DNA of 6,773 nt from Candidatus Gerdarchaeota archaeon (GCA_016840945.1 JAEORJ010000051.1:1-6773), one strand, 5' to 3'; shown: positions 1-5,635, counted from the first letter of the stretch. A program made the numbers and translations. The notes: generated by a model from the letters alone, not told the origin.

Positions 1-1
1 A

Positions 2-424
2 TTATTCAAACCAACCTTAGGAAAAAAAGTTCTTTATGGTAATTCAGGGCCTGATGTTATTTTTGATTGTGTGGCGAATGAAAGAACATTAGATGATTCT
101 CTCCATTTGGCAAGGAGCAACGGTAAGGTGATTATTTTAGGATTAGACTATAGTATTACCAAGAAAATAGACTGGGCATTAGTTGCCTATAAAGAATTAG
201 CTATTATAGGTTCGATGATTTATGGGGAGGAAGAATACGAAGGTAAAAAATATAATGCTTTTGAATTAGCATTAAAATTCTTAGCAAATAATCCAAGACT
301 ATATGTAGGATTAGTGACTCATAAATTTAGGATAGAGGATTATAAACAAGCATATAAAATCTCTATGAACAAAGGTCAGAATAAAGCAATAAAGGTAATC
401 TTTGATTATACTGATGAAAAATAA
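2..424 (+). CDS. Zinc-type alcohol dehydrogenase (MDR family), C-terminal part, 5' truncated by window edge
   Basis: The open frame runs in from the window edge and ends at TAA 422-424, giving 140 visible residues. The upstream catalytic domain and the GxGxxG dinucleotide-binding loop lie outside. What is visible fits the distal half of the Rossmann domain and the return to the catalytic fold in medium-chain dehydrogenases: GPDVIFDCVANERTLDDSL, then the strand-turn GKVIILGL, and near the end THKFRIEDYKQAYK followed by a KVIFDY strand. In this family that corresponds to the last Rossmann strands and the C-terminal 'litH.f.led...A' segment. Such enzymes oxidise alcohols or polyols, or reduce aldehydes, with NAD(P) in the cytosol. 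The substrate and zinc ligands cannot be judged from this part. An internal ATG at 71 is not a credible start because the family alignment continues upstream of it. The family call is secure; the specific enzyme is unknown. Confidence 0.85.
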   Translation, partial: LFKPTLGKKVLYGNSGPDVIFDCVANERTLDDSLHLARSNGKVIILGLDYSITKKIDWALVAYKELAIIGSMIYGEEEYEGKKYNAFELALKFLANNPRLYVGLVTHKFRIEDYKQAYKISMNKGQNKAIKVIFDYTDEK

Positions 425-430
425 AAATAG

Positions 431-456
431 AAAAGGAATTCAAACAATTCCTTTTT
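431..456. terminator. Bidirectional terminator hairpin between convergent genes
   Basis: A perfect 10-bp inverted repeat (AAAAGGAATT at 431-440, AATTCCTTTT at 446-455) encloses a 5-base loop CAAAC. It sits between the stop of the dehydrogenase (424) and the stop of the minus-strand membrane protein gene (461). T-runs follow the stem on the plus strand (452-456) and, reading the other way, on the minus strand (the A-runs near 419-427). It can therefore end transcription from both sides. Confidence 0.75.
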
Positions 457-460
457 CAAA

Positions 461-1363
461 TTATTGATCCGAAACCTCAACAGCTGAAATATTTTTTGAG
501 CTATTAACATTTTTTGAGGATGCTATTGGAGCAACTTGAGTAGTGATTTCTTTTTTCATTTGACTAACGATCCATGCTTTACCTTTAATTCGTTTCTTTA
601 GCCAATCTGGTAAAATCCAACCAAAATAACCAAAGATAATACTAACGATAGCTGTTCCACCTCTTAAGGTGTGGAGAATGCCTACTATCCATCCAATATC
701 ATTGACACCTCCTATAATATAGAAACTGGCAATTAAAGTAGATAGAACCATAAATAAAACCGAATAAAGTATGTAGGTGAAACCTCTTTTTGAGATTGGA
801 TTGTCAAGGTCTCGTCTAATTTTAATTAAACGAACAATAATTCTTATGTGTATAAGAGCAAAAATGGGAATATAAACAATTAAACCTACAATTTGATTTG
901 GCAGATATTGTATAACTTCAGGACCATGTAGTATAATTTCATTCACAAATATTCTATCAGCAAGAGGAACATCATTTAATAATTCTGAAAACATAAAAGC
1001 ACTAATTAGAGAAACTAATGCTGTTGAAAATATTGTGGTCGTTGCTTTAAGGAAATCTTTGTCTTGTAAAATATGTCTATTTGAGAAATAATAAAAGAAA
1101 ACATATGCTATACCATAACAGAAAATAAACGAAACTTCAAAATGACCAGTGTAAATATTTTCACCAATAAAAACATAGAAATATTGACCTACAGCAGTGA
1201 AAGTTTCAGCAATTGCTACAAATAGAAAGCAAATAGTTAGAAGAATTGTACCTAAAGTTCTCTTCTTAAGAAATTGTCTAAAAAGGATTATTGTAAATAA
1301 ATTGGAGAAAATTGCTGCGGTAGTTGATATTGAAAGAAAATAAGCCGTAAAAGCAGAAACCAA
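461..1363 (-). CDS. Seven-helix membrane protein, GPCR-like topology, function unknown; last gene of the GTPase operon
   Basis: This is a 300-residue integral membrane protein. Seven hydrophobic segments are visible at roughly residues 7-29, 38-66, 76-94, 107-127, 156-180, 195-217 and 225-250. Basic residues cluster after helix 1 (RQFLKKR), after helix 3, strongly between helices 5 and 6 (RIIVRLIKIRR) and after helix 7 (LKKRIKGK). By the positive-inside rule the N-terminus is outside and the roughly 50-residue tail is inside. The longest outside loop (about 128-155) joins helices 4 and 5. Helix 7 ends in GWILPDWLKKRIK; a Pro-Asp-Trp turn of this kind resembles archaeal 7TM sensor modules, but no kinase or other output domain is attached. 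The start is TTG 1363-1361, chosen because a full GGAGGT sits 8 bases upstream. The gene begins 4 bases after the GTPase stop, so the two are almost certainly co-translated. It could be a receptor, a membrane anchor for the GTPase, or a transporter-like protein. I do not recognise a named family. Confidence 0.8.
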   Translation of the reverse strand: MVSAFTAYFLSISTTAAIFSNLFTIILFRQFLKKRTLGTILLTICFLFVAIAETFTAVGQYFYVFIGENIYTGHFEVSFIFCYGIAYVFFYYFSNRHILQDKDFLKATTTIFSTALVSLISAFMFSELLNDVPLADRIFVNEIILHGPEVIQYLPNQIVGLIVYIPIFALIHIRIIVRLIKIRRDLDNPISKRGFTYILYSVLFMVLSTLIASFYIIGGVNDIGWIVGILHTLRGGTAIVSIIFGYFGWILPDWLKKRIKGKAWIVSQMKKEITTQVAPIASSKNVNSSKNISAVEVSDQ

Positions 1364-1367
1364 GAAT

Positions 1368-1904
1368 TTAAACCTCCTTTAATGTTTGAATAAACCATGA
1401 AAAGGAATCGAAAATTCCTAAACCCGTTTTTGCTGAGGTTTCATAACAAGCCCATGAAAAAGGCAATTCATTCTGTAATAATTCAAACTCATTAAGAAAA
1501 TCTGATCTACTAATTCTATTTTCTAAATCAACTTTATTTAACAAGATTAATACAGGAATGCCTTCATTTATTTGGGTATTAATAATATTATAGAAAATTT
1601 CTTTGGATTCATGAAGACGAAAACTGTCAGTACTATCGACAACAAAAACCAAAGAATCAGATTTTTCATTGATTTGATTCCATAACCCACGAAAATCTTC
1701 TTGACCTCCAAGATCAAACACATTTATTCTTAATTTAGGAAAATCAATGGTATCTCTATTTACACCCATTGTTGGTAATGTTTCATAGTATTCGCCTTTC
1801 ACAAGATAATTTAAAATGGTTGTTTTACCTGCTTTATCCAATCCGCATATAGTCATATTAACATGTTTTGTTCTACTTTTGAATAATGTTTTTAAAAATG
1901 ACAT
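1368..1904 (-). CDS. Arf-family small GTPase
   Basis: This 178-residue protein is a complete Ras-superfamily GTPase of the Arf/Sar/SR-beta type. All five nucleotide-binding boxes are visible: G1 GLDKAGKT (21-28), G2 Thr45 in LPTMGVN, G3 DLGGQ (64-68) with the catalytic-type Gln68, G4 NKVD (123-126) and G5 TSAKT (156-160). The GGQ in G3 marks it as Arf-like rather than Ras/Rab-like. There is no Gly at position 2, so eukaryotic-style N-myristoylation is not expected. The first residues (SFLKTLFKSR) form a short, basic, potentially amphipathic helix of the kind Sar1 uses to touch membranes. There is no C-terminal prenylation Cys. The start ATG 1904-1902 has GAGGT 7 bases upstream (1916-1912). 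It lies between the longin-like gene (33 bases upstream) and the membrane protein gene (4 bases downstream). It likely acts as a GTP/GDP switch at the inner face of the membrane; partners are inferred only from gene order. Confidence 0.95.
   Translation of the reverse strand: MSFLKTLFKSRTKHVNMTICGLDKAGKTTILNYLVKGEYYETLPTMGVNRDTIDFPKLRINVFDLGGQEDFRGLWNQINEKSDSLVFVVDSTDSFRLHESKEIFYNIINTQINEGIPVLILLNKVDLENRISRSDFLNEFELLQNELPFSWACYETSAKTGLGIFDSFSWFIQTLKEV
1372..1377 (-). promoter_or_regulatory. Shine-Dalgarno GGAGGT embedded in the end of the GTPase gene
   Basis: On the minus strand AAAGGAGGTT covers 1380-1371. The core GGAGGT lies within the last two sense codons (Glu, Val) of the GTPase gene, just before its TAA (1370-1368). 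It is 8 bases from the TTG start at 1363. It decides the non-ATG start of the membrane protein and implies translational coupling with the GTPase. Confidence 0.85.
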
Positions 1905-1937
1905 TTTTAGTACCTCATTGTTTTATTTAAACCCCTA

Positions 1938-2438
1938 TTACCACATGTCGTCTGAAAGTGATTTGGCAATTTTATCTTTTGAATCAAGATGTTTTTCATC
2001 TTCTGCAAAATCTATTTCCACAGTAACTACTGAACTAATTTTTATTTTCACGCTTTTATCACCAAAGCTTTTGTAAATTGTTGGTAGAATTTCTGCTAAT
2101 ATTTTAGTATTAACTGCACTATTATCTCGAAGTTCTGAAATTAAAACAGAAAAGAGTTTTCTAACATCATTTGTATTATAATTTGTGTTATCAAATACTG
2201 CCACTAAAGAGCCGATGTTATCTCTACCAATATTTTCGGGTATAGTAAAAACATAACTTGAAAAGGCATTATCTTCAGAAATTACATTTGAAGTAAAATC
2301 ACCATCTTTTGCACCTAATGGCATGCTTTTCACAATAATTTCATTGATTATTGTTTGTGGTAGAACTTCAGGATATGCTTTCACTAATTCAAGTCCTTTA
2401 CTACCCATATGTATTAGGCATAAGCTCATAGGTTTCAT
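1938..2438 (-). CDS. Probable longin/roadblock-like alpha-beta protein, first gene of the GTPase operon
   Basis: This protein has 166 residues from ATG 2438-2436. I prefer this start to TTG 2483 because GAGGT (2453-2449) precedes the ATG by 10 bases, whereas the TTG has no ribosome site and overlaps the probable TATA element. The sequence opens with a strand (MSLCLIHMGSKGLELVKAYPE). It continues with a region of short strands containing SSYVFTIPE and GSLVAVFDN, then a long helix (about NTNDVRKLFSVLISELRDN) and a second helix ending in ILAEILPTIYKSF. This order, including the 'G..l...YPe' opening and the 'siiavfd' strand before a helix, resembles longin-domain proteins that accompany small GTPases in Asgard genomes. 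The tail (about the last 35 residues, ending DDMW) is charged and carries one more strand. No signal peptide or membrane segment is seen. By analogy with longin/roadblock proteins it may bind or regulate the neighbouring Arf-like GTPase. The fold call rests on pattern resemblance only. Confidence 0.5.
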   Translation of the reverse strand: MKPMSLCLIHMGSKGLELVKAYPEVLPQTIINEIIVKSMPLGAKDGDFTSNVISEDNAFSSYVFTIPENIGRDNIGSLVAVFDNTNYNTNDVRKLFSVLISELRDNSAVNTKILAEILPTIYKSFGDKSVKIKISSVVTVEIDFAEDEKHLDSKDKIAKSLSDDMW

Positions 2439-2448
2439 TTTTTTAACA

Positions 2449-2491
2449 ACCTCAAAATGATTTATTGTTCTTATTTTTGTCAAATAAAAAG
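2449..2491 (-). promoter_or_regulatory. Probable promoter and ribosome site of the longin-GTPase-7TM operon
   Basis: On the minus strand a TATA-like CTTTTTATTTG covers 2491-2481. Archaeal spacing would put the transcript start near 2460. That leaves a leader of about 22 bases containing GAGGT at 2453-2449 before ATG 2438. This arrangement supports the shorter start of the first operon gene. The TATA match is only moderate in such AT-rich DNA, and no clear BRE is present. Confidence 0.4.
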
Positions 2492-2595
2492 CTTACATTT
2501 GAGGCAATCTATTCAATCAGCTAGAAGCATTAAGTTGCTATTGAGCTTTTTTACTTTATATTGAATTTTGAAGTCAAGTGGTCTTTTTATGTTGG

Positions 2596-2635
2596 AATTT
2601 AAATTATTTTCTAGTAGATTCTACTGAAGGGTGGT
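2596..2635 (+). promoter_or_regulatory. Possible promoter and ribosome site of the 2640 gene
   Basis: GGAATTTAAATTA (about 2594-2606) is a reasonable BRE plus TATA candidate whose expected start lies near 2626-2630. A GGGTGGT stretch (2629-2635) then stands just before ATG 2640 as a partial Shine-Dalgarno match. The 201-base divergent region (2439-2639) thus seems to hold one promoter per side and nothing else I can support. Confidence 0.35.
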
Positions 2636-2639
2636 CTAA

Positions 2640-3218
2640 ATGGAAGAGTCAAGTAATCAAACGATTTTCATTACTGGGAAAGTGGCTCAATTTTTTACTG
2701 AAATTGAATTGGAATTAACAAAACAGAAAAAAAATCTTACTAATTTTATTAAAAACAAATCAAGACCAATTAACGATTTGTGGATTGCCGCACTTTCTCA
2801 AGCAACAGGAAAATTAGCTAAATCAATTGAAGATAATAATCAGAAAAACACTCGAAATTTAATAATTAAATACATAGCCCAATTAATAACCTGGTTAGAA
2901 TTATTTGATGAAGACTATGAAGATCTAACATTACCCACCACAAAAATCTATAATCCATCATTTAATACTATCGCAATTAAATTAATAGGTGATTTATCTA
3001 AAGAAGTACTTAAAAATAATAACAATGAAATTTTGTTGAAACTTGCTTTAATTAGATCTTTTTGTGAGCAATGGATAGAAAGGCTTAATGCTACTGACTC
3101 TGAATATCTTCAAAGAAAAGGTTATTCTGTTCAAATTGTTAATGAATTCTGGCATTCAAATGATAGTGAATTGGAAGATACTTCTAATTTATTTTCACAA
3201 GTAGAGTCTAATAAATGA
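2640..3218 (+). CDS. Uncharacterised all-helical protein, possibly a degenerate MazG-like fold
   Basis: I do not recognise this 192-residue protein with certainty. It is cytosolic (no signal peptide or membrane helix), mostly helical, and rich in Asn, Lys, Leu and Ile. Two segments look alike. The first is residues 47-90 (LWIAALSQATGKLAKSIE, then NLIIKYIAQLITWLELFDED). The second is residues 110-150 (IKLIGDLSKEVLKNN, then LLKLALIRSFCEQWIERLN). The first follows the spacing of MazG-like nucleotide pyrophosphatases, where 'W...L.EE.GE.a.ai' is followed by 'EL.dvaA....Wle'. Here the acidic metal-binding positions are replaced (QATGK for EEVGE, NLIIKY for the Glu/Asp pair), so a catalytic role would be unlikely even if the fold is right. 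The C-terminus is an acidic, Ser-rich tail. ATG 2640 follows GGGTGGT. The gene stands alone, divergent from the GTPase operon. A small T-run after the stop may end transcription. Confidence 0.75.
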   Translation: MEESSNQTIFITGKVAQFFTEIELELTKQKKNLTNFIKNKSRPINDLWIAALSQATGKLAKSIEDNNQKNTRNLIIKYIAQLITWLELFDEDYEDLTLPTTKIYNPSFNTIAIKLIGDLSKEVLKNNNNEILLKLALIRSFCEQWIERLNATDSEYLQRKGYSVQIVNEFWHSNDSELEDTSNLFSQVESNK

Positions 3219-3298
3219 TTTTTAGACTAACTGCTGTAATTATTTACTATTTATCAGAATTATGTCTAGTTTTAAAGTATTGAATGTACATATAGTAT

Positions 3299-3435
3299 CT
3301 TGAACCTATCTCGGCCAAATCAAGGGTTCCTAGCAGAGTCAGTGTTGGTTTTATTCCTTCAAAAATTCAACACCCTCCCAAGCAAAGAAGGAATAATACT
3401 CTTCCCTCATTTTTACCAGCACTGTCTGCTAGACA
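3299..3435. ncRNA. Candidate structured RNA (or mRNA leader element), strand unresolved
   Basis: This part of a 303-base gene-free gap is about 43% GC by hand count, clearly above the AT-rich flanks on both sides. It has nested inverted repeats. CTAGCAGA (3330-3337) and CAGTGTTGGT (3340-3349) pair with ACCAGCACTG (3415-3424) and TCTGCTAG (3425-3432): 18 pairs with one G-U and one 2-base bulge. Inside, TTATTCCTTC (3351-3360) pairs perfectly with GAAGGAATAA (3387-3396). A 26-base loop and an 18-base one-sided internal loop stay open. A third helix, GAACC (3302-3306) with GGTTC (3325-3329), would stack directly on the long stem, and CTTG/CAAG (3299-3302, 3321-3324) offers an alternative. Promoter-like elements exist for either strand: TTTTAAAG near 3270 (+) and CATTTAAG at 3463-3456 (-), the latter placing a start near 3433. 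I find no SRP, RNase P, tRNA, H/ACA or known riboswitch hallmark. Confidence 0.5.
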
Positions 3436-3473
3436 ATTTTATAATGAACAATACTCTTAAATGAAATTAGATA

Positions 3474-3514
3474 CGAAAGTATAGAATAAAGTGTTTACTT
3501 AAATTTAATGAGGT
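3474..3514 (+). promoter_or_regulatory. Possible archease promoter and ribosome site fixing the TTG start
   Basis: CGAAA (3474-3478) followed by GTATAGAA (3479-3486) resembles BRE plus TATA and would start a very short leader near 3505-3510. GAGGT (3510-3514) lies 7 bases before TTG 3522, the same spacing as at the Arf-like GTPase start, and there is no competing ATG nearby. The ribosome site is firm; the promoter is tentative, and transcription could instead begin upstream of the hairpin element. Confidence 0.55.
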
Positions 3515-3521
3515 TTTACTG

Positions 3522-3938
3522 TTGAGTTATGAATATCTTGATCAGACAGCTGATATTATTATTCGAGCTGTGGGAAAGGATCTCAAGGAAGCCTTTGCCC
3601 AAGGAGCTTTAGGTTTCTATGATGTGATAACCAATATTGAAACAATTGAAGAAGTAATGACTCAAGAGGTAAAGATTGAATCAGAAGATCTAGAATCATT
3701 GCTTTTCGACTGGATAAACCAGTTAATTTATCTATTTGATACTGAACTTTTTGTTGCAAACAAAGTAAAGATTATAAAATTAGTAAAAAACGAAAAAAAT
3801 CGCTATGATCTTGAGGCTGAATTAAAAGGTGAAGTATTTAATCTAGCTAAACATCCACCTGAGAGTGAGGTAAAAGCTATGACCTATTCATTTATGAAAG
3901 TAGATGAGTGTTCTATTGAATTTACTTTGGATCTTTAA
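3522..3938 (+). CDS. Archease (RtcB tRNA-ligase activator)
   Basis: This 138-residue protein has the usual length for the family. Archease helps the RtcB ligase load GMP and turn over when it joins tRNA exons or repairs RNA. RtcB itself is not in the window. Recognisable blocks are the N-terminal LDQTADIIIRAVGKDLKEAF (Asp11 being the conserved metal-binding Asp of the 'HTAD' motif), DLESLLFDWINQLIYLF in the middle, and GEVFNLAKHPPESEVKAMTYSFMKV. The protein ends in EFTLDL with the conserved penultimate Asp137. The His of the usual DHTAD motif is Gln8 here. The TYS near the end replaces the TYH common in prokaryotic members and resembles, from memory, the human protein. TTG is the start because GAGGT is 7 bases upstream and the product then begins right at the conserved YEYLDQTAD strand. 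It lies between the hairpin element and the polymerase gene, with no sign of sharing a transcript with the latter. Confidence 0.93.
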   Translation: MSYEYLDQTADIIIRAVGKDLKEAFAQGALGFYDVITNIETIEEVMTQEVKIESEDLESLLFDWINQLIYLFDTELFVANKVKIIKLVKNEKNRYDLEAELKGEVFNLAKHPPESEVKAMTYSFMKVDECSIEFTLDL

Positions 3939-3985
3939 GTGTTCAATTTAAGATTAAACGTCATAAGTAGGTAATAATAAAACTC

Positions 3986-3998
3986 AAAAACTTATATG
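3986..3998 (+). promoter_or_regulatory. Strong BRE/TATA promoter, leaderless transcript for the polymerase gene
   Basis: AAAAACTTATATG (3986-3998) is a good archaeal BRE plus TATA match. Placing the 8-base box CTTATATG (3991-3998) at the usual -31 to -24 puts the first transcribed base at about 4022, exactly the A of the second in-frame ATG. This predicts a leaderless mRNA and selects ATG 4022 over ATG 4004. Confidence 0.6.
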
Positions 3999-4021
3999 AA
4001 AAAATGGTTAAGAGTGAGAAT

Positions 4022-5635
4022 ATGTCTGATAAGAAAAATCTAGTGAGTGAATTATTAGATCGATTTTGTTTAATAACACCAGAGGCTCATGAGATTTTAG
4101 AAGATATGGACATAGATGTAGTAGATATCGATAAATTAGCTGATGCACTAAAAAACGAAATAGTCGTAACAGCTGATAAATTGAATGAAGTTTTAGCTTC
4201 TTTTGAACAAACTCTCTCAGAAGGATTAGATGACCAAAAAGAACCTCAGAAATCATTTATTGATAAAGAAGAAAAAGAACCTATTGCAAATAAAGAAGTA
4301 ATCTCTATTTCTGAACAGAAAAAAAAGGAACAAATAGACAAAGTAACAACATTTATTCCATTGGGTAAACGCGTTAAAACAAATTTAAAGATTCTACAAG
4401 AATCTTCAGGGAAAACTACTGTAGAAGGAACAATAGAGAATTTTAAGAAATATTTCAATAATAGATATAAACAAATAGCAACCATCTTGAAAAAACGAGG
4501 TGACATCTCACCTATATCTATTTCAGAAGTATCTCGTCATAAACTAGAAGCGAATGAACAAATTGCCATTATCGGAATGGTCAATGAAAAATATTCTCTA
4601 AAAAATGGTGGTATGATAATAGATGTTGAAGATCCCACAGGACAACTAAAAGTAACCATATCTTCAAAAATGCAGGAATTGATTAACAAAGCAGGCAAAC
4701 TTCTAAATGACCAAATAGCGGGTTTTTATGGTTCAAAATATGAAGATACTTTTCTCCTTAATGATTTTATTTTCCCAGATATCCCTATTATAATGAATAA
4801 AGGTGATCCAATAGCAGATCCAATAAACGTTTGTATGATAAGTGATTTACATATTGGAAGTAAAGAATTCCTTGAAGATTCATTCCGAGCATTAATTGAT
4901 TTTCTAAATGGACGGGTTGACGATCCATATCAGCAAACAATAGCTAGTCAAGTTAAATATCTAATAATTAATGGCGATTTAGTTGAAGGAATAGGTGTTT
5001 ATCCTAAACAAGAAGATGATTTAATCATTACTGATATTTATGATCAATACAAGTACGCAACAAAATTAATAGATAAAATACCCGAATGGATTCATATTCT
5101 AATAGTTTCAGGAAATCATGATGCTTGTAGAATGGCTTTACCTCAACCAGCAATAGGCAAGGAATATGCTCCTGATCTTTGGAAGATGAAAAATGTAACA
5201 ATGCTTTCAAATCCCTCAACTGTTGAATTGCATAGTAAAATCTTTCTTATATATCATGGTAATTCCTTTGAAGATATTAGCTCGTTAACTCCAGGTTTAA
5301 GCATGAATGATCCAAATGGGCCAATGATACACACTCTCAGATTTAGACATTTAGCACCAACGTTTGGTCGTCGAACGAGTATTGTTCCCAGCTTAAAAGA
5401 TGAATTAGTTATAGAAAGGGTTCCTCATGTCTATCATTCTGGTCATGTCCATATTAATTCCCATACACAATATCGGGGAGTAGAATGTATTAACTCAGGA
5501 ACTTTTCAATCACAAACTGATTATATGTTATCAAAAAATATCATACCAACACCTGGTAGAGTACCGATTTTAAATCTTCAAACTAACAAATTACATGAAT
5601 TAGTTTTCTATCAAAAAGAAGAAGTAAAACGTTAA
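4022..5635 (+). CDS. polB: Family D DNA polymerase small subunit DP1 (3'-5' proofreading exonuclease)
   Basis: PolD is the archaeal replicative polymerase; DP1 pairs with the catalytic large subunit DP2 (not in this window) and proofreads. From ATG 4022 the protein has 537 residues; counted from the alternative ATG 4004 it has 543, and the positions below use that numbering. A helical N-terminal domain (about 10-72) is followed by a charged, low-complexity linker (about 75-115), an OB-fold region (about 180-260) and a calcineurin/Mre11-like phosphoesterase domain (about 272-530). All metal and catalytic motifs of the latter are present: SDLHIG (Asp281, His283), NGDLVEG (Asp325), SGNHDA (Asn371, His372), YHGNS (His418) and SGHVHIN (His481, His483). 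The exonuclease should therefore be active, unlike the inactivated eukaryotic B-subunits. Length fits the family. It has its own promoter and a terminator directly after the stop. Confidence 0.97.
   Translation: MSDKKNLVSELLDRFCLITPEAHEILEDMDIDVVDIDKLADALKNEIVVTADKLNEVLASFEQTLSEGLDDQKEPQKSFIDKEEKEPIANKEVISISEQKKKEQIDKVTTFIPLGKRVKTNLKILQESSGKTTVEGTIENFKKYFNNRYKQIATILKKRGDISPISISEVSRHKLEANEQIAIIGMVNEKYSLKNGGMIIDVEDPTGQLKVTISSKMQELINKAGKLLNDQIAGFYGSKYEDTFLLNDFIFPDIPIIMNKGDPIADPINVCMISDLHIGSKEFLEDSFRALIDFLNGRVDDPYQQTIASQVKYLIINGDLVEGIGVYPKQEDDLIITDIYDQYKYATKLIDKIPEWIHILIVSGNHDACRMALPQPAIGKEYAPDLWKMKNVTMLSNPSTVELHSKIFLIYHGNSFEDISSLTPGLSMNDPNGPMIHTLRFRHLAPTFGRRTSIVPSLKDELVIERVPHVYHSGHVHINSHTQYRGVECINSGTFQSQTDYMLSKNIIPTPGRVPILNLQTNKLHELVFYQKEEVKR

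Noticed and set aside
1816..2076. Plus-strand open frame of 86 codons across the GTPase start
   Set aside because: It overlaps two well-supported minus-strand genes antisense, and its composition is just the complement of their codons.
2514..2552. Hairpin CAATcAGC/GCTATTG followed by a T-run, possible terminator in the divergent region
   Set aside because: The stem is only 7 bp with a bulge and a 15-base loop, and no plus-strand gene reads into it. The T-run is ordinary for this AT-rich spacer.
3299..3329. tRNA-like T-arm suggested by GGTTC/GAACC sequences
   Set aside because: The sequences around them do not form a 5-bp T-stem with a 7-base loop, and no acceptor or anticodon arm fits on either strand.
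3330..3432. Small transposon (MITE) with terminal inverted repeats
   Set aside because: The long inverted repeat suggested it, but no target-site duplication flanks it, there is a second independent perfect inner stem, and a further helix stacks outside. This fits RNA structure better.
3330..3435. H/ACA guide RNA (stem followed directly by ACA at 3433-3435, plus strand)
   Set aside because: The basal stem is about 18 bp with only a 2-base bulge, so there is no two-sided pseudouridylation pocket at the required distance from ACA, and no kink-turn is evident.
3471..3482. ATAC-GAAA-GTAT mini-hairpin with a GNRA loop near the archease promoter
   Set aside because: There are only four base pairs, it does not extend, and it overlaps the probable TATA element, so it is likely to be chance.
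4008..4506. Two minus-strand open frames opposite the N-terminal part of the polymerase subunit
   Set aside because: They are antisense shadows of a certain gene and have no ribosome site or recognisable protein features.
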